This document shows positions 25,874 through 35,600 of a DNA stretch of 64,000 nt, one piece after another. Made by a program: the position numbers and the translations under genes. Location of the stretch: NCBI RefSeq assembly GCF_014207855.1, contig NZ_JACHKZ010000011.1, positions 1 to 64,000 on the forward strand, given 5' to 3'. The DNA comes from Comamonas odontotermitis (GTDB lineage Bacteria; Pseudomonadota; Gammaproteobacteria; Burkholderiales; Burkholderiaceae_C). The notes under the pieces are model-generated. The model did no database searches. It saw only the letters and a list, made by a program, of their open reading frames with translations, and was not told the DNA's origin. The first letter of the stretch is position 1, and each line of letters begins with the position of its first letter.

Positions 25874-27259
25874 ATGTTGACCGTTGTTGCATTTGTCGTT
25901 GCACTGGCCATTCTGATTGCCGTGCATGAGTACGGCCACTACCGGGTGGCAGTCGCCTGCGGCGTGAAGGTGCTGCGTTTTTCTATCGGCTTTGGCAAAC
26001 CTTTGCTGCGCTGGCAGAAGAAAGGCGCTGATACCGAATTTGTGATTGGCGCCATCCCCTTGGGTGGCTATGTGCGGATGCTGGATGAGCGCGAGGCACC
26101 TGTGGCCGCCGAGGAGCGCCACCTCGCCTTCAATGCGCAGCCTCTGCGCTCGCGTGCTGCCATTGTTGCTGCAGGGCCGTTGGCCAATCTGCTGTTGGCC
26201 GTTGTTTTGTATGCATGTGTCAACTGGATGGGAGTACGCGAGCCTGCCGCCATCGTTGGCGCGCCTCCCGCTGCCAGTCTGCTGGCGCAGGCAGGCGTGC
26301 AAGGCGGCGAAAAGGTTGTGGCAATGGCTCTGGAGGGCGAGGAGCAGCAGCCTGTACGCTCACTGGAAGATCTGCGCTGGTTTGTCGCCCAGGCAGCGCT
26401 GAATGGCAAGGATGTGGTGTTGGGTGTTGTGCCGGGTGTGGCATCGGGTATTGCCCCGCGCGCAGGTGCTGCACAGCGCGAGTATCGGCTGCCCCTGTCT
26501 CGCCTTGACGCTGCAGACGCAGATGCCAAGCTGCTCGAAAAGATTGGCCTGACCCATCCGTGGACCGAGGCGGTGCTCGGCGATCTGGAGCCCGGCAGTG
26601 CCGCAGAGAAATCGCAGCTGCGCAAGGGTGACAAAGTGCTGGCGATTGATGGAGTAGCCGTTGGCGATGGCGGGCAACTGCGCAGCATGATTCGTGCTTC
26701 GGGCAAGGAGCAGGCACCTGCCTTGCAAGACTGGCTTGTCTCTCGTGAGGGTGCTCAGATCCATGTGGCAGTGCAACTGGTTCAGAGTGAAGATGGCGGC
26801 GCCAGAATTGGCCGCCTGGGCGCCTATATTGGCGCGCCTGTAGCCATGGTGAACGTGCGCTATGGGTTGTGGGAAGGCTTTGCCAAGGGTGTGCAAAAGA
26901 CCTGGGAGGTCTCCACGCTCACCCTCAAGATGATGGGCAAGATGGTGATCGGCCAGGCATCGCTGCAGAACATCAGTGGCCCATTGACGATTGCCGAGTA
27001 CGCAGGCAAGTCTGCGCAGATCGGCTTGACGCAGTACATTGCATTTCTGGCGCTGATCAGCGTCAGCCTGGGTGTGCTGAACCTGCTGCCGTTGCCCGTC
27101 CTGGATGGCGGGCACCTGATGTATTATCTTTGGGAGGCGATCACCGGCAAGCCACCCACTACGCAATGGCTGGAGCGCCTGCAAAAAGGCGGTGTCGCTG
27201 TGCTGCTGCTCATGATGTGCATTGCGTTCTTTAACGATTTGTCTCGGCTATTGGGCTGA
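25874..27259 (+). CDS. rseP: RIP metalloprotease RseP (site-2 protease)
   Basis: RseP (461 aa) is an inner-membrane zinc protease that cleaves the anti-sigma factor RseA and clears signal-peptide remnants. The HEYGH zinc motif is at residues 18-22 in the first membrane helix. Two periplasmic PDZ-like regions follow (about residues 120-310), and the third zinc ligand is in the late PVLDGGHL. Four membrane segments are visible. It lies between dxr and bamA, as in most proteobacteria, linking envelope-stress signalling to outer-membrane assembly. The 155-base gap upstream contains a short inverted-repeat-like tract at about 25746-25775. Confidence 0.97.
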   Translation: MLTVVAFVVALAILIAVHEYGHYRVAVACGVKVLRFSIGFGKPLLRWQKKGADTEFVIGAIPLGGYVRMLDEREAPVAAEERHLAFNAQPLRSRAAIVAAGPLANLLLAVVLYACVNWMGVREPAAIVGAPPAASLLAQAGVQGGEKVVAMALEGEEQQPVRSLEDLRWFVAQAALNGKDVVLGVVPGVASGIAPRAGAAQREYRLPLSRLDAADADAKLLEKIGLTHPWTEAVLGDLEPGSAAEKSQLRKGDKVLAIDGVAVGDGGQLRSMIRASGKEQAPALQDWLVSREGAQIHVAVQLVQSEDGGARIGRLGAYIGAPVAMVNVRYGLWEGFAKGVQKTWEVSTLTLKMMGKMVIGQASLQNISGPLTIAEYAGKSAQIGLTQYIAFLALISVSLGVLNLLPLPVLDGGHLMYYLWEAITGKPPTTQWLERLQKGGVAVLLLMMCIAFFNDLSRLLG

Positions 27260-27306
27260 AATTCGCGGCTCTACTGCATAATGAGCGGCTCTTGTTGCTA
27301 TCACAA

Positions 27307-29604
27307 ATGACATATTCCATTCCTACATCGCTTCTTCGCAAGACCACTGCCGCGGCTGCGCTGATGCTGATTGCCAAGCTGTCTTGGGCACTGGACCCGT
27401 TCACCATTCAGGACATTCGCGTCGAGGGCCTGCAACGTGTGGAGCCTGGAACCATTTTTGCCTCCATGCCTTTGCATGTGGGAGATGACTACAACGACGA
27501 AAAAGGCTCGGCAGCCATTCGCTCACTGTTTGCGCTGGGCCTTTTCAAGGATGTGCGCCTGGAAGCCAACGGCAACGTGCTCGTGGTCGTGGTGGAAGAG
27601 CGCCCCACGATTGCGAACGTCGATTTCCTGGGTACCAAGGAATTTGACAAGGACGCGATGAAAAAGGCCATGCGCGATGTGGGCCTGACGGAAGGGCGTC
27701 CTTACGACAAGGCATTGACCGACCGCGCCGAGCAGGAACTCAAGCGCCAGTACATCAACAAGAGCATGTACGCCGCCGATGTGGTGACCACGGTGACGCC
27801 TATTGAGCGCAACCGCGTCAATCTGACGTTTACGGTGACCGAGGGCGAGGCAGCCAAGATCAAGGAAATCCACATTTCGGGCAACCGCGATTTCAAGGAA
27901 TCGACGCTGACGGATCTGTTCGATCAGGACACCGGTGGCTGGCTTAGCTGGTACACCAAGAGCGACCGCTATTCCAGCTCCAAGTTCAATGCAGACCTGG
28001 AAACGCTGAAGTCGTTCTACCTGTCGCGTGGCTACCTGGAGTTCCGCATCGACTCGACCGAAGTATCGATTTCGCCGGACAAGGAGCGCATCTCGATCAA
28101 TCTGCAGGTGCACGAAGGCCCCAAATTTGTGGTCTCCGGTGTCAAGCTGGAAGGCAATTACCTCGATCGTGACGACGAGTTCAAGTCGCTCGTCTCCATC
28201 AAGCCTGGTGAGCCCTACAACGCGGACCGCGTGACCGAAACCACCAAGCGTTTCACTGACCACTTTGGCAGCTTTGGCTATGCGTTTGCTCGTGTGGAGG
28301 CGGTGCCGGAAATCGATCGCGAAAACAACCGCGTCGAGCTGGTCCTGAAGGCAGAGCCATCGCGCCGTGCCTATGTGCGCCGTGTGAACATTGCAGGTAA
28401 CAACCGTACCCGCGATGAAGTTGTGCGCCGCGAAATTCGCCAGTACGAAGCTTCATGGTACGACTCGGACAAGATCAAGCTCTCGCGCGACCGTGTGGAC
28501 CGCCTGGGCTTCTTCAATGATGTCTCCGTCGACACCCAGGAGGTGCCCGGCGCGCCGGATCAGGTCGACGTGAACATGACGGTGCAGGAAAAGCCGACAG
28601 GCTCGCTGCAGCTGGGTGCTGGCTACTCCAGCGCAGAAAAAGTCTCGCTCACCTTTGGTATCAAACAGGAAAACGTGTTTGGTTCCGGTAATTACCTGGG
28701 TGTGGACGTGAATACCAGCAAGTTTCACCGAACCCTGGTGGTGAGTACCACCGATCCGTACTTCACCAAGGACGGCATCTCGCGTACTTACGATCTGTAT
28801 TACCGCACCGACCGCCCGTATGACGAGCAGGGTGGTAACTACCAGATCATAACGACGGGCGGCAGTGTGCGTTTTGGTATTCCCTTCAGCGAATCCGACA
28901 CGGTGTACGTGGGCGGCGGCTTGGAGCATACCAAGATCAAATTGGGCACCAACATGCCTGCAGCTTACCTGGATTACGCCATGCGCTATGGCGATACGAG
29001 CCTGAACTTCCCGCTGACCGTGGGTTGGTCGCGCGACAGCCGTGACAGTGCGTTGGCGCCAAATTCAGGGCGTTTCCAAAAGCTCAATTCCGAATGGTCG
29101 CTGTTCGGCGATGCCCGTTATCTCAAGGCCAACTACCAGATCCAGCAGTATCTGCCGCTGAACAAGCGCTACACCATTGCGCTCAATGGAGAGGTGGGCT
29201 GGGGCAAGGGCATGGGGGGCAAGGCGTTCCCGGTGTTCAAGAACTACTTCTCTGGCGGCTTGGGCTCGGTGCGTGGCTTCGAGCAAAATACGCTGGGTCC
29301 GCGTGACGTGACGGGTGCCACCTTGGGCGGCCCCAAGAAGGTCACTTTGAATGCGGAGTTCATCGGCCCTATGCCGGGTACCGGCAATGACCGTACCTTC
29401 CGCTGGTTCGCGTTCGTTGACGCAGGCAATGTCTGGGGAGATGAACAAGATCTGAAACTGAATGAAATGCGTGCGTCTGCTGGTATCGGGTTGAGCTGGA
29501 TTTCCCCACTGGGGCCGCTGCGATTGGCGTATGCTCAGCCGGTGCGTAAATTTACCGGCGATAAAATCCAGAAATTGCAATTCCAAATCGGAACATCCTT
29601 CTAA
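27307..29604 (+). CDS. bamA: Outer-membrane protein assembly factor BamA
   Basis: BamA (765 aa) is the core of the BAM complex that folds beta-barrel proteins into the outer membrane. A signal peptide ends at about residue 28 (LSWA before LDPFTIQDI). Five POTRA domains run to about residue 420, and the C-terminal 16-strand barrel contains the VRGF motif (GSVRGFEQNTLG). The protein ends in F (QIGTSF), the usual barrel signal. I use ATG 27307 because it gives a normal signal peptide; a TTG five codons upstream is also in frame. skp starts at the last base of its stop codon. Confidence 0.98.
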   Translation: MTYSIPTSLLRKTTAAAALMLIAKLSWALDPFTIQDIRVEGLQRVEPGTIFASMPLHVGDDYNDEKGSAAIRSLFALGLFKDVRLEANGNVLVVVVEERPTIANVDFLGTKEFDKDAMKKAMRDVGLTEGRPYDKALTDRAEQELKRQYINKSMYAADVVTTVTPIERNRVNLTFTVTEGEAAKIKEIHISGNRDFKESTLTDLFDQDTGGWLSWYTKSDRYSSSKFNADLETLKSFYLSRGYLEFRIDSTEVSISPDKERISINLQVHEGPKFVVSGVKLEGNYLDRDDEFKSLVSIKPGEPYNADRVTETTKRFTDHFGSFGYAFARVEAVPEIDRENNRVELVLKAEPSRRAYVRRVNIAGNNRTRDEVVRREIRQYEASWYDSDKIKLSRDRVDRLGFFNDVSVDTQEVPGAPDQVDVNMTVQEKPTGSLQLGAGYSSAEKVSLTFGIKQENVFGSGNYLGVDVNTSKFHRTLVVSTTDPYFTKDGISRTYDLYYRTDRPYDEQGGNYQIITTGGSVRFGIPFSESDTVYVGGGLEHTKIKLGTNMPAAYLDYAMRYGDTSLNFPLTVGWSRDSRDSALAPNSGRFQKLNSEWSLFGDARYLKANYQIQQYLPLNKRYTIALNGEVGWGKGMGGKAFPVFKNYFSGGLGSVRGFEQNTLGPRDVTGATLGGPKKVTLNAEFIGPMPGTGNDRTFRWFAFVDAGNVWGDEQDLKLNEMRASAGIGLSWISPLGPLRLAYAQPVRKFTGDKIQKLQFQIGTSF

Positions 29605-30125
29605 TGAAAACCCTTTCTCGTCCCTTTCCGTTGATGGTGTTGGCTGCTGCCCTGTCGTTTGGTGCTGCAGCACAAGCCCAAGAGTTCAAGGCTGGTTTTG
29701 TGAACACGGATCGCATCTTCCGTGAAGCCAATGCTGCCAAGGCAGCCCAGACCAAGCTGGAAGCCGAATTCTCCAAGCGCGAAAAAGAACTGCTCGACCA
29801 AGGCAACTCCCTCAAGGCTGCCGGCGAAAAGTTCGAGCGCGAAGCGCCCACCATGTCCGAGAGCCAGCGCGTGACGCGCCAGCGCCAACTGGTGGATCAG
29901 GACCGTGAATTCCAGCGCAAGCGCCGCGAATTCCAGGAAGACCTGAGCGCCCGCAAGAGCGAAGAGCTGGCTGCCGTGCTGGAGCGTGCCAACAAGGTCG
30001 TCAAGCAGGTTGCTGAGCAGGAGAAATATGATGTGGTGCTGCAAGAGGCGGTCTACATCAATCCCAAGTACGACATCACCGAAAAGGTTCTCAAGGCCTT
30101 GAACGGCGCTCCTGCTGCCAAATAA
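29604..30125 (+). CDS. skp: Periplasmic chaperone Skp (OmpH)
   Basis: Skp (173 aa) is a trimeric jellyfish-shaped chaperone that holds unfolded outer-membrane proteins on the way to BamA. A signal peptide ends at AAAQAQ (about residue 26). The mature part starts FKAGFVNTDRIFRE and continues with a long charged coiled coil (about residues 45-130) that forms the tentacle. The ATG overlaps the bamA stop (taATG), showing tight coupling. Confidence 0.96.
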   Translation: MKTLSRPFPLMVLAAALSFGAAAQAQEFKAGFVNTDRIFREANAAKAAQTKLEAEFSKREKELLDQGNSLKAAGEKFEREAPTMSESQRVTRQRQLVDQDREFQRKRREFQEDLSARKSEELAAVLERANKVVKQVAEQEKYDVVLQEAVYINPKYDITEKVLKALNGAPAAK

Positions 30126-30137
30126 GCAGGGGGCGGT

Positions 30138-31124
30138 GTGAGCTTGCAGCTGGGACAGATTGTTGATGCCCTGGGCGGGCGCCTGGAAAACGGTGACCGG
30201 CATCTGCAGATTGATGCCATCGCGTCGCTGGAAGATGCGGGTCCGCAGGACATCAGCTTTCTGAGCAACCCCAAGCTGCACCTGCAAATGCAGGCATCGC
30301 GTGCGGGCTGTGTGGCAATTGGCCCGCGCGTGGAGGCAGAGGCGCGTAAGCGCGCTGGTGCCTATCTGGTGGTGGATGACCCCTACCTGTTCTTTGCCCG
30401 GCTGACCCAGTTGTGGCGCAGGCATCATCAGCTCAGACCCACGCCTGCCGGCGTGCATCCGTCTGCCGTGGTGGAAGAGGGAGCCCGGGTACACCCAACG
30501 GCGTCCATCGGGCCGTTATGCCATGTAGCCAGCGGTGCTGTGATTGGCGAAGATTCGGTATTGACCTCCCGTGTGACGGTGGGCGCTGGCTGTGTGCTTG
30601 GCAGGCGTGTACTGGTGCAGCCCGGTGCGGTCATCGGTGGCGATGGCTTTGGCTTTGCCAACGACAAGGGGCGCTGGGTCAAGATCGAGCAGCTGGGTGG
30701 TGTACGGATCGGTGACGATGTGGAAATCGGCGCCAATACCTGCATTGACCGCGGAGCATTGCAAGACACGGTGATTGCGAGCGGTGTGAAGATCGACAAC
30801 CAGGTGCAGGTAGGCCATAACGTCGAGATTGGCGAGAATTCGGCCATGGCAGGTTGCGTCGGCATTGCGGGAAGCGCCAAGATAGGGCGCCAATGCACGA
30901 TTGGGGGGGCCGGAATGATCCTGGGTCACCTCGAAATCGCAGACAATGTGCATATTTCGGCGGCGACTGTGGTCAGCCGCTCAATCAAGCAGCCAGGGCA
31001 CTACACCGGCTTCTTCCCTATCGACGACAATGGCCGATGGGAAAAGAACGCCGCAACCTTAAAACATCTCCATGCATTGAGGGACCGCATCAAGGCCTTG
31101 GAGCAAACACAGAAAAACGGCTAA
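30138..31124 (+). CDS. lpxD: UDP-3-O-(3-hydroxyacyl)glucosamine N-acyltransferase
   Basis: LpxD (328 aa) performs the third step of lipid A synthesis, adding a second 3-hydroxyacyl chain from ACP. An N-terminal uridine-binding domain (about residues 1-100) is followed by a left-handed beta-helix of hexapeptide repeats. The catalytic His lies in [15 protein letters not shown]. The C-terminal helix has [20 protein letters not shown]. The GTG start at 30138 follows gggg 12 bases after skp. Confidence 0.98.
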   Translation: MSLQLGQIVDALGGRLENGDRHLQIDAIASLEDAGPQDISFLSNPKLHLQMQASRAGCVAIGPRVEAEARKRAGAYLVVDDPYLFFARLTQLWRRHHQLRPTPAGVHPSAVVEEGARVHPTASIGPLCHVASGAVIGEDSVLTSRVTVGAGCVLGRRVLVQPGAVIGGDGFGFANDKGRWVKIEQLGGVRIGDDVEIGANTCIDRGALQDTVIASGVKIDNQVQVGHNVEIGENSAMAGCVGIAGSAKIGRQCTIGGAGMILGHLEIADNVHISAATVVSRSIKQPGHYTGFFPIDDNGRWEKNAATLKHLHALRDRIKALEQTQKNG

Positions 31125-31136
31125 GCCGAGTTCACT

Positions 31137-31577
31137 ATGATGGATATTCAAGGAATTCTCAAGCAACTGCCCCATCGCTACCCATTTTTGCTGGTGGATC
31201 GCGTGCAGGAGCTGGAGCGCAACACCCGCATCAGGGCAATCAAGAACGTCACGTTCAACGAGCCGTTCTTTACGGGCCATTTCCCTGGCCGCCCCGTAAT
31301 GCCCGGTGTGCTGATCCTGGAAGCCTTGGCTCAGGCAGCAGGCCTGCTGGCGTTCGATGCCATGGGGCAGGTTCCCGACGAGAACAATATCTACTACTTT
31401 GTCGGTATCGACTCTGCGCGCTTCAAGCGGCCTGTGGTGCCAGGAGATCAGCTGGTGCTGGAAATCACGATTGATCGCGTGCGCGGTGGTATCTGGAAAT
31501 TCAAGGGCGTCGCCAGCGTGGACGGCGAAGTGGCTGCTGAAGCCGAGCTGATGTGCACCATGCGTCACGTGGAATGA
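31137..31577 (+). CDS. fabZ: 3-hydroxyacyl-ACP dehydratase FabZ
   Basis: FabZ (146 aa) dehydrates 3-hydroxyacyl-ACP in fatty acid elongation and competes with LpxA and LpxD for the same substrate. The hot-dog fold has [13 protein letters not shown] at the N-terminus and the catalytic pair in [20 protein letters not shown]: His in GHFPG and Glu in LEALAQ. There are two adjacent ATG codons (31137, 31140). It lies 12 bases after lpxD and 6 before lpxA, the standard order. Confidence 0.98.
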   Translation: MMDIQGILKQLPHRYPFLLVDRVQELERNTRIRAIKNVTFNEPFFTGHFPGRPVMPGVLILEALAQAAGLLAFDAMGQVPDENNIYYFVGIDSARFKRPVVPGDQLVLEITIDRVRGGIWKFKGVASVDGEVAAEAELMCTMRHVE

Positions 31578-31583
31578 CCGTCG

Positions 31584-32384
31584 ATGACGGCTGTCAGTTC
31601 CATTCATCCCACCGCGATTGTTGATCCTGCGGCCCAGCTTCACCCTACGGTGGCGGTTGGGCCGTATGCCGTTATCGGCCCGCAGGTGCGTATTGGCGCC
31701 CACACGAGCATTGGCGCCCATTGTGTGATCGACGGCATCACCACCATTGGTGAGTCCAACCAGATTCATTCACATGCTGCCTTGGGTGGCGGTCCGCAGG
31801 ACAAGAAGTATGCGGGTGAGCCCACCCGCCTGGAAATCGGCAACCGCAATACCATCCGTGAGTTCTGTACCTTCAACACAGGCACCATCCAGGATCAGGG
31901 TGTAACCCGCATCGGTGACGACAACTGGATCATGGCGTATGTGCACATTGCTCATGATTGCCAGGTGGGAAACAACACCATCCTTGCCAACAATGCAACG
32001 CTTGCGGGCCATGTACAGGTAGCAGACTGGGCCATTATCGGCGGGCTGACTGGTGTGCACCAGTTCAGCAAGGTTGGGGCTCATGTAATGGCCGGTTTTG
32101 CCAGCCATATCAGCCAGGACGTGCCGCCCTTTACCATGGTGGATGGCCATCCGCTGGCGGTGCGCGGCCTGAACCTGGAAGGATTGCGCCGCCGTGGTTT
32201 CAGTGCCGAGCGCCTGGCTGTCATCAAGCAGGTCTACCGGGTTCTGTACCGCAGTGGCCTGACCTTGCAGGCTGCCATGGATGCCTTGCAGAACCTGCAC
32301 GGCAGCTGCGAGCCCGAGGCGCAGGCCGATGTGCAGTTGATGCTCGATTTCCTGGCGCAATCGACGCGCGGCATTGTGCGCTAG
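31584..32384 (+). CDS. lpxA: UDP-N-acetylglucosamine acyltransferase
   Basis: LpxA (266 aa) starts lipid A synthesis by moving a 3-hydroxyacyl chain onto UDP-GlcNAc. The beta-helix of hexapeptide repeats fills residues 1-190, and the catalytic His is in [12 protein letters not shown]. The C-terminal helical domain contains [13 protein letters not shown]. It forms a homotrimer in the cytoplasm. The start codon lies 6 bases after fabZ. Confidence 0.99.
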   Translation: MTAVSSIHPTAIVDPAAQLHPTVAVGPYAVIGPQVRIGAHTSIGAHCVIDGITTIGESNQIHSHAALGGGPQDKKYAGEPTRLEIGNRNTIREFCTFNTGTIQDQGVTRIGDDNWIMAYVHIAHDCQVGNNTILANNATLAGHVQVADWAIIGGLTGVHQFSKVGAHVMAGFASHISQDVPPFTMVDGHPLAVRGLNLEGLRRRGFSAERLAVIKQVYRVLYRSGLTLQAAMDALQNLHGSCEPEAQADVQLMLDFLAQSTRGIVR

Positions 32385-32398
32385 AGCGCAAGGCTGCC

Positions 32399-33562
32399 AT
32401 GCAAGCTCCGTCTCATCCATTTCTGGCCATGGTCGCCGGAGAAACCTCCGGTGATCTGCTGGCGAGCCTGGTGCTTCAGGGTCTGCGGACTGACTTTCCT
32501 GATCTGTATGCTGCTGGTATCGGCGGGGTGCGAATGGCGGCCCATGGCTTTGATGCCTGGTGGCCGAGCGAGCGCCTTGCTGTGCATGGTTACAGTGCAG
32601 AGCTGGTCAGGCGTATCTGGGGAATCCTGCGTATCCGCAAGCAGCTGGTGCAGCGCCTCACGGCACAGAAGCCGCAACTGTTCATGGGAATTGATGCGCC
32701 CGACTTCAATCTGGGCGTTGAAGAGCGCTTGCGCGTGAATGGCATCAAGACCGTGCACTTCGTCTGCCCCTCCATTTGGGCCTGGCGGCCTGAGCGGGTG
32801 GAGAAGATTCGCCGCGCTGCAGACCATGTGCTCTGCATCTTTCCATTCGAGCCGGCCTTGCTCGCGCAGCACGGTATTGCAGCAACCTATGTGGGGCACC
32901 CGCTGGCCAATGTGATTCCGTTGGAGCCCGATCGCAGTGCTGCCCGCCGCAAGCTCGGGCTTGTTGAAGAGGGCGAAGTTCTGGCCGTGCTGCCTGGCAG
33001 CCGGGCGTCAGAAGTGGGCTATATCGCCAAGCCATTTTTTCAGGCGGCGGCTATGCTTTTGCGAGCACGCCCTTCGCTTACAATCCTGGTCCCTGCTGTT
33101 CCGGCTTTGCGTGCGCGTATCGATGCACTGGCTGCTGAGTGCGGGATATTGGATCGCATCAGGGTTCTTGATGGTCAGTCGCACCTCGCCTTGGAAGCGT
33201 GCAATTGCACCTTGATTGCCAGCGGCACTGCCACCTTGGAGGCGGCGCTGTTCAAGCGCCCGATGGTCATCAGCTACCACATGCACCCCATCAGCTGGCG
33301 GCTGATGAAGCGCAAGCAGTTGCAGCCCTGGGTGGGCTTGCCCAATATTCTGTGCCAAGATTTTGTGGTGCCTGAGTTGCTGCAAGATGCAGCGACGCCG
33401 CAGGCGCTGGCCGATGCGGTTGCGCAGTGGCTGGATGCGCCAGTGCGCGATCCATCGAGACTCGCTTTGCTGGAGCAGCGTTTTAACGACCTGCACCTAG
33501 AATTGCGCAGGGATACACCGAAGCTTGCCACCGATGCCATCCAGAAAATACTTGCTGCCTGA
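32399..33562 (+). CDS. lpxB: Lipid-A-disaccharide synthase
   Basis: LpxB (387 aa) is a GT19 glycosyltransferase joining UDP-2,3-diacylglucosamine to lipid X to give the disaccharide core. Motifs include [12 protein letters not shown] at the N-terminus, [14 protein letters not shown] and the [10 protein letters not shown] nucleotide loop; [16 protein letters not shown] lies near residue 275. The ATG at 32399 restores the family N-terminus; a long in-frame upstream extension overlaps lpxA and is not real. rnhB overlaps the last 29 bases. Confidence 0.98.
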   Translation: MQAPSHPFLAMVAGETSGDLLASLVLQGLRTDFPDLYAAGIGGVRMAAHGFDAWWPSERLAVHGYSAELVRRIWGILRIRKQLVQRLTAQKPQLFMGIDAPDFNLGVEERLRVNGIKTVHFVCPSIWAWRPERVEKIRRAADHVLCIFPFEPALLAQHGIAATYVGHPLANVIPLEPDRSAARRKLGLVEEGEVLAVLPGSRASEVGYIAKPFFQAAAMLLRARPSLTILVPAVPALRARIDALAAECGILDRIRVLDGQSHLALEACNCTLIASGTATLEAALFKRPMVISYHMHPISWRLMKRKQLQPWVGLPNILCQDFVVPELLQDAATPQALADAVAQWLDAPVRDPSRLALLEQRFNDLHLELRRDTPKLATDAIQKILAA

Positions 33563-34181
33563 CCAGGCTCCTTTGCCATGGCATCCGCCAGGCCTGGTCG
33601 CGGGGGTGGATGAAGCGGGACGGGGGCCGCTTGCGGGGCCGGTAGTGGCTGCCGCAGTCATTCTGGATGAGCGTGCACCGATTGAAGGGTTGGCGGACTC
33701 CAAAAAATTGACGGCGCTTAAGCGCGAAAAGCTCTACGACGAAATTCGCGCCAAGGCCCTGTGCTGCTCGATTGCCCTGGCCACTGTGGAAGAGGTGGAC
33801 GCCCTCAACATCCTGCAGGCCACCATGCTGGCCATGCAGCGTGCGGTTCTTGGGTTGCGGCTCAAGCCGGTATGCGTTCTGGTGGATGGCAACCGGCTGC
33901 CGCAACTCGATGTTCCTGCGGAAGCCATTGTCAAGGGTGATGCATTGGTGCCGGCGATTTCGGCGGCATCCATTCTGGCGAAAGTACACCGGGATCGCTG
34001 GTGCGAAGAGATCGACCGCGCCCATCCGCAATACGGTTTTGCCACGCACAAGGGCTATGGCACGGCTCTGCATATGGCCGCTTTGCATACCTATGGCGCG
34101 TGCCCTGAGCACCGCCGCACCTTTGCGCCGGTGGCGCAGGTGTTGGCCATGAAGCTGGGTGCCAGCGGCCTGGCAAAATGA
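33534..34181 (+). CDS. rnhB: Ribonuclease HII
   Basis: RNase HII (215 aa) nicks RNA-DNA hybrids and removes single ribonucleotides from DNA. The active-site Asp-Glu pair is in [15 protein letters not shown], the third Asp in VLVDGN, and [12 protein letters not shown] and [14 protein letters not shown] are conserved. The start is ATG 33534 inside lpxB; a TTG three codons earlier is less likely. The gene after it is separated by the repeat element at 34221-34526. Confidence 0.97.
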   Translation: MPSRKYLLPDQAPLPWHPPGLVAGVDEAGRGPLAGPVVAAAVILDERAPIEGLADSKKLTALKREKLYDEIRAKALCCSIALATVEEVDALNILQATMLAMQRAVLGLRLKPVCVLVDGNRLPQLDVPAEAIVKGDALVPAISAASILAKVHRDRWCEEIDRAHPQYGFATHKGYGTALHMAALHTYGACPEHRRTFAPVAQVLAMKLGASGLAK

Positions 34182-34220
34182 ACACATGCCCGAGCAAGCA
34201 TGCTGGCTTGCCAGGCCTAT

Positions 34221-34526
34221 GAACGTGTTTATGATCTCCTCGCGCCGCGACAGTAGCTTTGCGGGATGGGGTGCGAGGCGCAATACAGCAGCAATAGCCA
34301 TGCTATTGCGAGGATTTGCAACGACGCAGACCTCCCCTAGCCGGACGCCCCTAACCGGGCGCCCCTCGCCGGGCGCCCCAAACTCACTGTCCCTCCGGGT
34401 TGGAGTGAAATCGGGCAATTTCTGCGCGCAGGCCCTTGCTTGCACCCCGGTGCAACCTGCGGCCCAGCGCTTCGACTCATCCCGATTGCACTCTAACGCG
34501 GCTGCGTAGAGATCGTAAACACGTTC
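34221..34526. repeat. MITE-like inverted-repeat element, copy 2 (306 bp)
   Basis: The element has the same ends as 2611-2838: gaacgtgttta-gatctc at the left (one base changed, t for c) and gagatcgtaaacacgttc at the right (34509-34526). The internal hairpin gcaatagc-cat-gctattgc keeps both arms while the loop differs from copy 1. It carries three tandem 14-bp units (cctagccggacgcc and variants, 34336-34377) where copy 1 has one. About 70 extra bases (about 34420-34487) are not in copy 1. Both copies point the same way. It ends 12 bases before the GTG of the next gene. Confidence 0.8.
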
Positions 34527-34538
34527 TAAGGAAAATCT

Positions 34539-35324
34539 GTGCACACTGACAAACAGGCAACTCACATCCAGTCTCGCGACAACGCACTCGTCAAAGAGCT
34601 GCGCCGCTTGATGGAGGATGGCGCGGCCTACCGCAAGCACGGCAGAGTCTGGATTGAGGGAGATCATTTGTGCCGCGCGGCACTGGCACGCGGCAAGCAG
34701 CCCTCTGTCGCCGTCTTTTCCGAGAAATTCTGGCAGGTGGCGCCCGTTGAATATACGCAGGCTGCTCCAAAAAACATAGTTATCGGAGACGACTTGTATG
34801 CCAGCCTTTCACCGCTGCCATCTCCCGCACCCTTCGGGTTTCTGATGGATTTGCCCACAGAGGCCACTTCTGCTGTACAGGGCAAGGCTGCTGTTGTGCT
34901 TGACCGTGTGCAGGATGCAGGCAATGTAGGCTCCATTTTGCGCAGTGCTTCGGCCTTTGGCTTTGGTCAGGTGATTGCCATCAAAGGCAGTGCGGCGCTG
35001 TGGAGTGCCAAGGTGCTGCGCGCTGGCATGGGGGCGCATTTTGCGTTGCATCTGGTAGAGAGTGCTTCAGTGGAAGATGTGCTTGCGCTGCAGCAGCCAT
35101 TGCTGGTTACCAGTTCACACCAGGGGGACTGGCTGCACAAGGCCAGCTTGCCCTGGCCGTGCACCTGGGTAATGGGCCATGAAGGGCAAGGAGTGTCAGA
35201 GGCGCTGCAGCAAGGCGCCAAACAGCACATCCGCATCACGCAGCCCGGCGGGGAAGAGTCGCTGAACGTGGGTGCTGCCGCGGCCATTTGCCTGCACGCC
35301 AGTGCCGCGGCACTGGCAAAATGA
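34539..35324 (+). CDS. TrmH/SpoU-family RNA 2'-O-methyltransferase
   Basis: This 261-residue SPOUT enzyme most likely methylates 23S rRNA (RlmB-like); the exact nucleotide is not known. An N-terminal substrate-binding domain (residues 1-95) starts QSRDNALVKELRRL. The trefoil-knot SAM domain has motif 1 in DRVQDAGNVGSILRSASAFG, motif 2 in WVMGHEGQGVS and motif 3 in IRITQPGGEESLNVGAAAAI. The GTG start has aagga 7 bases upstream, and that Shine-Dalgarno abuts the repeat element ending at 34526. Confidence 0.92.
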   Translation: MHTDKQATHIQSRDNALVKELRRLMEDGAAYRKHGRVWIEGDHLCRAALARGKQPSVAVFSEKFWQVAPVEYTQAAPKNIVIGDDLYASLSPLPSPAPFGFLMDLPTEATSAVQGKAAVVLDRVQDAGNVGSILRSASAFGFGQVIAIKGSAALWSAKVLRAGMGAHFALHLVESASVEDVLALQQPLLVTSSHQGDWLHKASLPWPCTWVMGHEGQGVSEALQQGAKQHIRITQPGGEESLNVGAAAAICLHASAAALAK

Positions 35325-35443
35325 TGCAGTATGCCGAATATGCGCTTTGCGTTTAAAAACTAGGATGTATACGCAATGTGTAGAGTGAAAGCTGCGCAGA
35401 GTGTGTAATTTTTGCCCGAAAACCCCTGTATTCGGTACCTCTG

Positions 35444-35600
35444 CTGACTCAGGATGCAGCTTCCACGCTACAATGGGTGGCTTTCAAGTAATCACGTCGC
35501 CCGGCTGCACTCAAAGCAATCTCTCATAAGCACAGTCTTCACTGGTGAATCAAAAATTCGCCGAAGGCTCCGGGCGACCCGTAACCATCCGGAGAACCCA
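35444..35600 (+). promoter_or_regulatory. carA promoter and leader with a long-range 9-bp stem
   Basis: TACAAT at 35469-35474, with a CTGACT-like -35 near 35444-35449, is a candidate promoter giving a leader of about 120 nt. In the leader gtcgcccgg (35496-35504) is perfectly complementary to ccgggcgac (35570-35578), closing a loop of 65 bases, 13 bases before the ggag Shine-Dalgarno. carAB is pyrimidine- and arginine-regulated in other bacteria, but I recognise no known leader class here. Confidence 0.45.

Noticed and set aside
31958-32398. Upstream extension of lpxB
   Set aside because: It overlaps lpxA in another frame. The LpxB family N-terminus starts at the ATG at 32399.
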